From NCBI GenBank assembly GCA_014904985.1, contig MU129067.1:64401-128400 (forward strand): a stretch of 64,000 bases of DNA, read 5' to 3'. The translations under genes were made by a program, and so were the position numbers. Below, in pieces: positions 12,280 to 22,490 of this stretch; within the stretch, counting starts at the first letter, position 1, and each line of letters starts with the position of its first letter. This DNA comes from Hydnum rufescens UP504 (lineage: Eukaryota; Basidiomycota; Agaricomycetes; Cantharellales; Hydnaceae). The notes below the pieces were generated by a model, which saw nothing but the letters and a program-made list of their open reading frames with translations, made no database searches and was not told the origin of the DNA.

Positions 12280-14651
12280 TCAATCTCGCTTTAAAAGCGA
12301 GGTTCCGCCGTAGTTCGACGGTTTCGACTGCGGCAGCCCGTCGGCACCACCGTTCTCTGTCTTACCCCCGACGGCCGCAGTAGTCGCACTGCCCGGTGAC
12401 GAAGACAGTCCATCGAAATTGATAAATGGATCACGACCGTACTCCCCGGATTCACGAATTGGACTTCCACGCAAGAGGGCAGAGCGCTCAGTCGCAGAAG
12501 TTATCAATGCAGATCGGAGGTCATCCTGGGTGGCCGAGTTGGATGGTGTGACGTGTGGCGTTGGCAAGCGTGATTGAATCCCACCCGAGACAAGTGACGG
12601 TCCGTTGCTAAGCCGTCCGGACTTTTCGCGTTCGACAATACTTGCATTTACGGAAGGATTTCGTTTCCCCATCAGTCGCCACTCAGGACTTGCAACAGGA
12701 AGAAGACTCACCCTTTCATGACTGACGCTGTTGATATCCGCCTCGCACGGCGCTTTGTTTGGTTCGATTCATACCTATCTGTCTCGTCGACAATCTCCTC
12801 CTCGATGATCTCTTCGATAACATCTGTCGATCCGGGCTTCACATGAGGCAACCGGCGTCGATGAAAGTAAACATGGAGACACCTACCTTCCAGGGTGACC
12901 ACACCCAGAGCCCCATACGACTCCCCTGGATGCTCAGAAACCAGCAAGAGATGGGCACGCCCAGTCTGGCTGGATTTACACCAGTTTCTTCAGTCAATTC
13001 AAAACTAAAAGAACGAGACTCACAAATAATCCAGCGCCTGAATTCAACTTATGAGCAATTGATTTCGAAGTGACAAGAATCTACACTTGAACTGACCTGG
13101 AAGCAATTTATCGAAGGTTTGGCCTCAGGGAGAATGGAAAGGGGTATGGCATTTACAGGAAGCTTCATGTCAGCGTCATAAGCAATAAGCTAAGAAGTAC
13201 AAGAGTCAGCATTATATGGTATAGAACTATTGAGTGACAGACTCTTTTGATGAGGAGGATACCGATAAAGTGGGTGGGGTTGTTGGGCATATGAACAGGA
13301 AATCGGGAATAACCACTGAGTAACCTAGGTGAAGCGAGGTGAGCCTGGTTTGACCATACGGACTTATATAGGGCTAAACTCGCAATTGGTCGACCTGGTC
13401 ATGGTCGAGAATGACATCGGCGCTAAGCGTAACAACGTCCTGCGTAAAAAGAACAAGCACATTGTGAATATTAATTCTCGGAAGACCGAACATCACCGCT
13501 AAGCACCTTCATGGGTGTCATGATTCCCCCCAGTTTTTTTTCATTGAGGGACAAGACACTATTCAAAATGGTGATTTCCTCATCTCGCAATGGCTCGGCC
13601 GACTCTCTGTGAAATTGTAAGAAGCTTTTGAGCTCTGCTTTCTTGTACGAATGGCCCTCAACCTCTCCGAGCACATAATCGAGAAGCTGAGCTATGGGCC
13701 ACGCAACGGGTGCTAGAATTGAATTGGTAGCTAAGCCATCGTAAGACTAGGGCTAGCGACTCATCTCACCGAAGATATACATCATGCCAAGGACGAGCGG
13801 CGCACATCGGGCCCCTATTTGTAACCCGTATCTTGAAGAGCACCACAGTCAGAATATGGCAAAGGAACATGGTAGGGGATTTCTCGCCTTGCACAGACGG
13901 CTTGAGGAATAATTCTGTTAAAATAGACTCTGCATTAACATACGCGTCAAACTAAAGCATCAAACAGCTTGTACGCACTCTCTATGCAATAATCTGGTTA
14001 GTCAAAAGATAATGAAAGGGAGCGCTGGACACGAACCCAAAAATGACGATCATCGTCGTGGATATAACGACGGCCGCCACGCCTCCACCAATCTAATACA
14101 TAAGACTCACTCGTATGCATTCTGGACGATACAGACAATGATTATAGAACTTACAGCATTATCCAAGAAAATTGGCAAACTTTCGTTTACAATCTGGAAG
14201 GGAGTACAATTAATGAGGATGTAGTGAAGAATACACGATCTATCGGAGGCACGTACAACGTTTCCTAATAAAAGAACCTGATATCGCACGTGGGTATGGT
14301 ACAGATATGGATGTAGCAAAAACCGCTCACAACCAGTACCCAATGCCGGCCTCGGGCCAATAGCCGAAGCACAGTCGCAGCGTTACGTCGTTGTTGCGGA
14401 ATGTCGGATGAGCTTGCAAGCACGCGCAGATGGAGTTCATCGAGACCCATTAAGCCCAGTGTGAGTCCCGCAAATACGCCCCCAGCCAAGACGAGAATTA
14501 AGCTGATGCCGATATGCCAGTAGAACTCAGCGCTCCATTTCTCTGGGATGTCCTTGTGCTTTCCAGCGTGATTCGCGAGTGTGGCCAGAAGAGGTGTCGC
14601 TCGAACTACAGTTCTCACGAGTGAAATGTACAAGGCTGAGCGATAGGGCAT
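12280..14651 (-). CDS. CNNM/Mam3-type DUF21-CBS membrane protein
   Basis: Homolog of yeast Mam3 and animal CNNM proteins, implicated in metal (Mg/Mn) homeostasis at vacuolar or plasma membranes. Fifteen exons sum to 1536 nt (511 residues) with every phase matching: 14331-14651, 14257-14277, 14155-14193, 14037-14092, 13979-13981, 13888-13914, 13770-13831, 13507-13712, 13384-13439, 13243-13324, 13097-13189, 13024-13037, 12887-12969, 12712-12823, 12280-12640. DUF21 shows [51 protein letters not shown] and AVCARYGL. CBS region shows [27 protein letters not shown] and [20 protein letters not shown]. The Ser/Thr-rich tail is poorly conserved. Exons of 3, 14, 21 and 27 nt and two GC-AG introns (13832-13887 and 13325-13383) are exceptional. 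Confidence 0.93.
13979..13981 (-). other. three-nucleotide exon of the CNNM gene
   Basis: On the minus strand AGA lies between an acceptor ending GCATAG and a donor starting GTGCGT. With it the exons join as GG-AGA-A, giving the Gly-Glu of the conserved FGEIIPQ motif; without it the glutamate is lost. Flanking introns are 55 nt (13982-14036, with branch-like CTAAC) and 64 nt (13915-13978). Confidence 0.72.
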
Positions 14652-14847
14652 TTGCAAGACTGTGGAACACGCCCAACGAGTAATCTAAGCAATTTTCCCT
14701 GTACCTTGTCGTGGGCCAAGAATTGCGCGAGAAACCCAATTCTGGAGGGTCTCACTTCAAAAGTACTGAATTACGTCATCTCGGCCTTTTCCATAACTAC
14801 CTCTCCTCGGTGAAATTATATACCAGTGTCGCTCGCCCTAAGTAGGA

Positions 14848-16127
14848 ATGGGTAATGATGGAGGAAGGTATGTCAAGAACCCTTCTCGATGTTTTGCACT
14901 CGTCTCTGACATGGATGTTCTTTCCAGTATCCCAGATCGTCGAGATTTAGTGAAGAACAAACCGAAAGTAAGTTCAAGCACAGCATCCTGTGAATCCCCA
15001 CTTGACACGTCCTCTCCAGGCTGAACAAGCCGACCGTAATAATCAAGCAATCGCTCAGTGGTTCTTCTGTGCTCTCTCAAAGGTCCGTAGTTGTGGATTC
15101 GTCTCGCATGACTCGGTTCTGATGCCTTAGCCTTGAAACAGCGTGAACTGCAAGAGCCGATTGTTTCCTGCGCGCTAGGAAAGCTATACAACAAAGATGC
15201 GATCTTAGAGTATCTACTAGACCGGTCCGCATATGGGGACGGTGAAGAAATATGTGGGCATATCCGCTCTTTGAAGGTTGGTACCTCCTTTCCTACGTAG
15301 GCATGCATGCAGAAGCCAATTCCTTTAAAATTCCTTTCCCCCCAGGACGTAACCACCCTAAAGCTTACTAAGAACCCCGCCGAGCCTATCTCAGACGACA
15401 AGAACACCTCACGTCGTCAGGCGATGTTCATCTGCCCATTGACATTGAAAGAAATGTCAGGTGCTACGCCCTTCGTGCACATCACTGCATGTGGCGACGT
15501 ATTCTCTGCCGCTGGTCTCCGCGCAGTATTCACTTCGACCGCGCTGGCTTCAAATGTCGATCCAGATGCCTCCCGAGAAGCCAGTAGCAGCAACAGCGGG
15601 AGCACATCACCTCCAGAGGGATTCGAACTATGTCCGCAATGCGGGAAGAAATTCGACAAAGCAGCGGATGTCCGGCCCATCAATCCACCCTCCGACATCA
15701 CAGAGCAGCTTCGCGAAGCAATGATCAAATTGCGGGCATCCCAAGCGGCCAAATCTAAATCCAAGAAGCGGAAAGCTGACGCAGTAGCTGGAGCTGGACT
15801 GGAGCAGCAGCCACGGGGGAGGAGGCTGAATCTAACCCCAAACGTTCGAAGCCATCTAATACAACGGCAGCGAATGGCGGTGTCCCTATTATTGCGGTGG
15901 CGAGTCGCAAAGTGGCGGCAGAACTGGCGGAAGAGGAGAAGCGTCGCAAGGAGAAAATGAGTGCGGCTGTGGCCAGTTTATACCAGCAAAAGGACGCCAA
16001 GCCTGCGAAAGAGACCTTTCTCACTATGGGCACGTTTACAAGGGTGCGTTTCTTTCTGTCCCTAACGCTGTTCTTTTTCGTTAAATTAATTTGTTGGGTC
16101 TTACTACTTTCCTCACAGTATGCTTGA
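14848..16127 (+). CDS. RTF2: Rtf2, replication termination factor 2
   Basis: Nuclear protein acting at stalled replication forks (fission yeast Rtf2; also linked to splicing). It contains a degenerate double RING-like region. Exons: 14848-14867, 14928-14967, 15020-15082, 15142-15276, 15346-16043, 16119-16127. Recognisable parts are MGNDGGSIPDRRDLVK, WFFCALSKRELQEPIVSC, LGKLYNKDAILEYLL, RRQAMFICPLTLKEMSG, CGDVFSAAGLRAV, LCPQCGKKF and the diagnostic C-terminus KETFLTMGTFTRYA. The last coding exon is only 9 nt (Tyr-Ala-stop) and is needed to finish the conserved TRYA end. Within exon 5 the frame must move by one base near 15790-15815 (low-complexity GGAGCTGGA tract): upstream frame reads KKRKADAVAGAG, downstream frame reads EEAESNPKRSKPSN. 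I interpret this as a 1-base loss. Confidence 0.88.
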
Positions 16128-17067
16128 CCCCCTAGGATGTATACTGTATGTCTAGAAAGTCTGTACACTATCTATCACATAAACTCTCACCGGCGAATTT
16201 TTCTGTGTGAACACCGCACGGCTGGAACCGCGCTGTGCCTAAGGGACGTCGTCAAAGCACGGGCATAGTACAGGCACCGATCAGTGGAGCCGTGAATCGT
16301 CCAAACTCCGCGGACAGAAATTCCCAAAAAAAAAAAAAAAAAAAAATCATCATTGTCCTGACCTAGGGCCTATAACATTGGTAATGCGGCGTGTGTGTGT
16401 GGCTGAAAATCGTGTTCATACGCGTGTATGAAAGGCGGTTTGACACATGTCATACCGATGCTAAAGGCAAGAAAAAACCCGAGAGCCTACAGAAAAAATG
16501 AGAAACGAAACGAATGGAAAAGGGGGGGGGGAGGTGGTCAACACGAGTACAAGTTATATGAGAATCACTTCGAGTGCGATGATGAGTCCAAGGGCAGCAA
16601 ATCCGATGCCTAATAGAGTCCGTGGGCGTCAGGAACTACGATTGGATATGAATGGCTGGACGGCCTGGTCCGAAACGGCCCTGATGCTGGGAGGGTGACG
16701 TTCCCTAAAGCAGCAGTCTTTGGATCTAGGATGAGGCGAACAACAATATAAGCGAATTGGTCAAATAGGAAGCACCTGTGCCGTCACCCACATTATCTCG
16801 TAGTATCATGCTGTTCAGGGCAATCGAAATAGCGAGGTCATGGATCGTTTTGATAGAATACCGAGTACCGAAGTAATAGATAGTAATGCCACAATGGAAA
16901 ATTGATAAGGAAACAGAAAAACATTGCAGTGCGTGATCAATGAGGGAATGGATTTATTAAGAGACGAAGGGGTATAGCCGGAGGATCAGTGGGAGAAGAG
17001 AACATGGCGATGTTGAGGCAGGTCGTGAGCAGTACGCAGACATAAAGAGGAATGGAGGGAAATTTGG
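16128..17067. repeat. convergent intergenic region with homopolymer runs
   Basis: Between the 3' ends of Rtf2 and the G-alpha gene. It has a 21 A run (16326-16346) and a run of nine G (about 16522-16530). No exon with family resemblance was found. It probably holds both 3' untranslated regions. Confidence 0.5.
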
Positions 17068-18940
17068 TCAGAGCAATGCTGCAGCGGAAAGATTATCACG
17101 AAGAGTAATACTGGAAAAGCAAAAGAAACACGAGGAAGAGAGCGGGTCAGCCATGATGCACACGTCCCGCGTAGGTGTCCTCGCACAAAGGATAGAAAGG
17201 AAAGAGGCTGAATGGAATTTAAAAAGGAAAAAAAAATAGAGATACGCACTCTGAGTGGTAATGAATGGACGGGGCAAATCATGATGGACAATTAATACGG
17301 GATACAAACAGTACTGGGGGACGAAATACCTTCAACGGCAACTAGGACTACTTGGAGCATCGCAGTATCTGTCGCATTCGTGAAACTGGGGTAGGAGTAA
17401 AGTAAGGATCGCCCCATCGATGGCCTAGGAGGGACTCACTGAGTATACACATCGCGGTTTACAAGGCGATTGGATTTGTTGCTGAGTCGAACGAATCTTT
17501 TCTGAAAGTACTCGCAACCTTTGACCGGGTCCTTCGGTGGACCATCATAATCCTGCAACAGCAGTATTGGGTGAGGCTAGAAGCCTGGGCCAAAACTAAA
17601 GGAATATACCCACCGGGAATGTGTGTTTGATATCAGAGTGCTGCAATTTCTCCTCGAACAAGTCTGTTTTGTTCAAAAACAATATCTACAAGCCAATGGG
17701 TCATATGAGGGGCCATGGTGCGGGATGGTTTGAAGGCTGTGATGCCCACCAGTGCCGTATTAGTAAACCATTGTGAATGACATATGGAATCCCAGATGGC
17801 CATGGCGTCCTGCATCTGATTCTGCAGATATGAACTTTATTGTTAATAATGGACAAACGTGCGGAAGTAAACACTTCATACCGCATCCTTGTCTTCGATC
17901 AAACATTGGTCGTACCCACTCAGACTAACCAAAAACAAGATAGAGGTGACGTCTTGGAAGAAATTGATCCACTTTCGGCGTTCGGATTTTTGTCCACCAA
18001 CGTCAATCATATGCATCTCACGGCCGCGAAGGTGGAAGACAGTTTCGGTCATCCCTGTCGTCCGTGCTCGGCAATGAAAAATATCCTAATTGAGAAGAAG
18101 GGATCAGTAAGATAGATAAGGGGTCTGGGAGGAGATGCAAACATGATTGTTCGGAATAAAATCGGGGTCAAAAAATCGTGGCAAGGCATTATAAAAACTG
18201 TGGACATGCAATTAATCCTCGGTTAAGAGCCGTGGAGATTGTCTTACTAAGGTAAGCTGCGTGTAGGACGATCCGATCAGTGAATGCATGAAGAATAGGA
18301 GAGAGAGACAAACTTGTCGGGAAGAGCAGCTTCGTTGGCTCGTGCATATGATTGCTTTACATACTTGTCGTTCCACAAAGCGGTGAGAGCTGGGAGGAGT
18401 TCCGGAGGAAATGGGTCGCCCTCGCAAATATTATACTGCTTGATAAGCGCACGAATATGTGGCTGGATGAAAAGGGGTAATATGATGAAGGGGAAGCGAT
18501 AGTCGAAGTCGGAACTTACTACATTCTTTTCTTCCACCTGCAGTTCGAAATCTGTCATTGCATCGAGAATCTCACGGAGGCCATCGACGATGTTGCCAAA
18601 TGTGATTTGCCGGTAGGATTCCAGCTCAGACTTGGTCCAAGGCTTCTTATGAATCACCCGCATTTGCTGGATTGGCGGTCATGAGTGCCCAGGCCGGCTA
18701 AGATGAGAGACCAATCGGCACACCTTTATTACAGTAGATTTGCCCGAGTCACCGGCGCCGAGCAACAGTATGCGAGCGATCTTCTCCTCCTTCTGCCTTG
18801 CCTGCGGACAGTTGCCCGATGAGGGAGTAGACACTGGAGTGTCAGCAGCGACTGACCTCTTTCAAAACCTTTTCAGCCTCTCTATGATTCTTCACGTCTT
18901 CGGTAGACGCGCTCAGGCCCGATGAGACGCACAAGCCCAT
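17068..18940 (-). CDS. heterotrimeric G-protein alpha subunit
   Basis: GTP-binding signalling subunit at the plasma membrane. Thirteen exons sum to 1083 nt (360 residues): 18857-18940, 18724-18801, 18520-18666, 18314-18462, 18248-18256, 18143-18197, 17882-18085, 17750-17821, 17614-17685, 17440-17552, 17330-17385, 17250, 17068-17110. The N-terminus MGLCVSS has the Gly-2 myristoylation and Cys palmitoylation pattern. G1 LLLGAGDSGKST, switch I RARTTG (arginine finger and threonine), G3 DVGGQKSERRKW, G4 FLNKTDLF and G5 TNATDT are present. The C-terminal helix reads ITLRDNLSAAALL; there is no cysteine at position -4, so pertussis-type modification is not expected. G5 has Asn where Cys is usual. 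Two exons are extremely small, 9 nt and 1 nt. Confidence 0.95.
17250..17250 (-). other. candidate one-nucleotide exon of the G-alpha gene
   Basis: On the minus strand the sequence CACTCAG-A-GTGCGT puts a single A between an acceptor and a strong donor. Joined between the phase-1 end of exon 11 and exon 13 it makes a GAT codon and gives AVED-ITLRDNL, matching the usual AVTD-xIIxxNL spacing. Direct joining of exons 11 and 13 puts the C-terminal helix out of frame. Flanking introns are 79 nt (17251-17329) and 139 nt (17111-17249). Confidence 0.7.
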
Positions 18941-21156
18941 CCTTCTGCCGCCTAGAGTTAGTGAACTAGCCGAGGGTGAGGGACGCTAGAGTTTGGGAGT
19001 AATAGATATCGAGTGAGTCCCCTGTCCAGTGAGCGCAGTATACAAGAACAGAGCGAAGAGGAAAGATGTGAGAACGGAGAAGAAGAAGAAGGCGGGGCTA
19101 AGGTATCATCTCAATTCAATTCGCCCTTGGCAACCGCATCTCTATACTCAACGCCGCGAGGACTAGTATTCTGATCGAATGAGATTTTCTCCAGATCCAT
19201 CGGGAGGTGGCCACGGCCACCACACTGATCCTCTCCCAGCGGCCCTGTGAGGACCCAGCCCTTCGTTCGTTTTTGTGGTAAATTCCTGAATAATCATGCT
19301 TCCCACCCAATGACCAACCGCCTAGCTTTCTGTGGGCTGTCGGGGTAAGGCTAAATAGATTCAAATATTGCTCACGAACATAACCCAAGGGTGGCGTCCA
19401 CGAGTACACCCTCAAAGAGGCTCGGCTAGCTCTCTCCAACGGGCGATCCGCCTTCTGCCCAGGGCAATCTCTCTTGTGAATCCGAACACAAGGCTGTGTA
19501 AATTGTACAATTACGACGACGGCTCGTCTGATCCTGCCTTTCGCTTCGATTTCTCACAGGGAGCGCCCAACAGCGTCAAGTTTTTCGGATCGACCTTTTT
19601 TGTTTTAAATCTCATACCGGGCCCGGGCCCATGGCGATAAGATTTGCTCCATTGATGCGATCATCAAAATTAAAATTATATATATGAAACGCTGCTGCCC
19701 TTTCCTAAGTTGTGTCAGTCTATGAAGACCATCAGACTATTGGCTAGTGCGATCCTGCTGCCCGAGCCTCTTCGGCAATTGCCCGTAGTTGCCCCGGCTC
19801 TCTCGGCACTCTCCAGTTCCGACGAGGACCCCGGAAATAGCTCGCCTGGAAATTTTGACGGTTGAATATTTCCTCGTCTGAGATTTGGGTTAGTAGGGTC
19901 GCTCTACCCGTTAATGGGTGTAGGCTACAAGATTTCATTCTAGACCTGTAATATGAGATATAAAGTATGTTATTGGACTTAGTATCATTGGGAACGTTTG
20001 ATTTATTATTTGTTTTTAAGCCTAAAGGCTTCCCTTTTGGTCAAACTCGCGACCAGGGGCCTGGCGCCCAAATATTGTCGGAGACTAGCATGAGGGAGGT
20101 GAAGCAGCCGAATTGGCTTATATGCGAGTGGCTTTGGGTAGTCTTTCACCCACCTTATAAATCACTTTTTTTGGCGCGTTTGGCGACGATATCTGGAGCT
20201 ACGACGACTGTCGAGGTGATTTACTCCATTTTGAGCCTGGTAGAGTCGTCGAGCTTGTGTTCTATGGAACTACCAGGGGGAGACCGTACTTAAGCGTTCT
20301 ATTCGAAAATAAACTACAAATTTCGGGGAGGCGATCTGGGTACAGTATTTGTAAATACTTCGATAGCAGACATACCTTACCATTTATATAATGTACATGC
20401 GTGCTAACGGTCGCTACTCTGGTGCAGGGGGAGGCATTACTTGCTTTTGCTGCTAACATGCGGGCCCCTTTGCTTGCGGTCACACATGACCCTCCAGTAA
20501 CTTTCCTGCGTACTTGTTCCGTGAAGCATCACGAGCCCAACCTTACGTCGCTAAAATTAATAGATATCATCGGTGGCCCTTGCATCCCCTATATGAGATC
20601 TAAACAAGAGTATTGCAGTGCTGGTGGTGTTGGTTCCCAATAGCATAATATACCTGAGTGATCCCAGCAGTTACTTATTGCAGGACACGGGTAGGGCAAA
20701 TATATATGGAGATCCCCTTTCACCAAGGTGGGCCACACACGCATCACGCAAATTCATTTCCGGGTGCCAGAATGCTTAACTGATCACTCCGCTAATTTCA
20801 TCGATCTACAGTTTTACCATAACGATAACGCCGAATGCCCAAACTTGGACGAGTTTCACTTTTGGCAAACAGTGTTGCTACTGTGCTGTGTAGTCATGGA
20901 ACGGACTTGTGTACCAGCTGTAACATGAGCAATGGAATGGGCGGATGGAGCCCATTTTTTCGTGGATCCATGCCTATTCAGTTTCATATCGGCGCAATTG
21001 CTCTCGTGAGATCTATCATTAATCGCGGGAAAAGCTATTTCAGGGGTCCTATCATCCTCGTACCTGAACAATAAGATCCGCATAGCCACTAGCCATATGG
21101 CTAACAGGTAACCAAACTACAACAAACGAATGGAGAGAAACAAACAAATGGCATCT
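18941..21156. other. gene-poor stretch, no gene recognised
   Basis: About 2.2 kb without an exon I can place in a family. It begins with the G-alpha promoter side (purine-rich GAAGAAGAAGAAG near 19080). Open frames such as one at 19744-19938 on the minus strand are short and isolated. AT-rich patches (19665-19690) and mixed composition could reflect a decayed element, but I see no terminal repeats. Confidence 0.4.
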
Positions 21157-22169
21157 TTAATCATCAAGTCCCTCCCAACCGCCTTTATCTCTTCCACCAC
21201 CGATCTTGTTTTTCGTCTTGGCCTTCCGCCCACCAAGTTCCTTGTACATCTCACGCATCTCCACCTTGCCCAGTCCCCCAGATCCTCCGAGCGCAGTGCT
21301 ATTTTCTTGGGCCCATCGCTCTTCTCTAATCTCTCTGGGAGTGCTGTACCCCGATGACATCGCAGGTGGCGTCGCATATCCATACCGTGATATCGAGCCG
21401 TCCAAGGATGCTCGCTCACGGGCCGTCTTCATGTATATCTTCCGCTGATTATGCATAAAAACGGGAAGGCACGGGCATATTAGCTGACTTAATCCAAGTC
21501 GTCCTTGGCTAAGCTCTGTTAAACGTTACCTACCCAATTCTCTTTTGACTCCCGCCGGGTCCATTTGCCCGTTGGGAGCGTATTGTCATTAAGCTCTACC
21601 TTGCGATAATGCTGGAACCACACTATAAGCGAGGAATGAGGTCGGCAAAAGGTGCAAGCGCATCCCAAGGACGGTGTGGTGGGTACGCACGATAATTCAA
21701 ACTTTGGCTTTTATTCCACTTGACCGATACTCTAGAGGTGCCGGCGAGATCTTTGACCGAAAGTTGGGCGAAGATGCGCTGCGTAAGGTCGGTAGGAAGC
21801 ACTCTAAGGGGGTCCGTTTTTGAGCGCTTTGGGGAGTCTAGGGAAGACAGATGTAACATGCGCGGCGGTCGTCGCGTAGTTGCTCCTGTTCGTGTGGGTG
21901 ATGCGGATCGCGAGATCTGACGCGAGCCACCGCCTCCCGGTGTCCCTGGCATGGAGATCTCACCAGGGAGAGAACTCAAGATGGGGGAAAACATCATCTT
22001 TGGGGGCGGCACATACCACATTAATAAGCTCATCGTCGCTGCTGTCGTCCTTTTGTAGATTACGCCGCCGGGTGAGGTCATCCGGTCCTGTTAGACGCGA
22101 CAATCTGGCGGAAATCTGGTCCACGGCGCTTGGTAGCGTTGGTTTTAACACGTCGTGCAGGAGCGACAT
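21157..22169 (-). CDS. F-box protein
   Basis: Probable substrate adaptor of an SCF ubiquitin ligase. Four exons, 22017-22169, 21691-21916, 21534-21622, 21157-21444, give 251 residues in phase. The F-box lies in exon 2: LRVLPTDLTQRIFAQLSVKDLAGTSRVSVKWNKS; after it comes LNYLWFQHYRK and GKWTRRESKENW, a tail pattern seen in fungal F-box proteins. The C-terminus is charged (Lys/Gly/Arg-rich, ending GGWEGLDD), and no leucine-rich or WD repeats are visible, so the substrate is unknown. Start is the ATG opening MSLLHDVLKPTLPS. Confidence 0.85.
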
Positions 22170-22490
22170 GGTGTCACTAGGGTTTGTTCGAGAAATAGCA
22201 GTGTTTTTCGATGTCTCACAAAGACTTTAAGAAAAGGTCGGATCCAGAGTAAGCTTGCGCCAGGACTCAGAGACCCACGGAAAGAGAAACTACCAGGCTT
22301 CTAGATTCTTCTCGATCTTTCGCAGCTACTGCAAAATATTGTTGGATTATGTCAAGATGTTCAGTTGGAGACCAAGAACCGGAATTACCCGGAACGGGCG
22401 CTTAGCTCCACCCGCTCAATTCAGCATGATGATTAACGATGTGCGAGATAACATACGCATTTTATTGGGACACAACATAAGCAACTGCGT

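Noticed and set aside
15780..15822. A 38-41 nt intron in Rtf2 exon 5 to explain the frame change
   Set aside because: It would be shorter than any other intron here, purine-rich, and lacks branch site and pyrimidine tract; a one-base loss is simpler.
17111..17249. A 16 nt exon (inside the last G-alpha intron) instead of the 1 nt exon
   Set aside because: It would fix the phase but insert extra residues between the AVE segment and the C-terminal helix, against the fixed spacing of this family.
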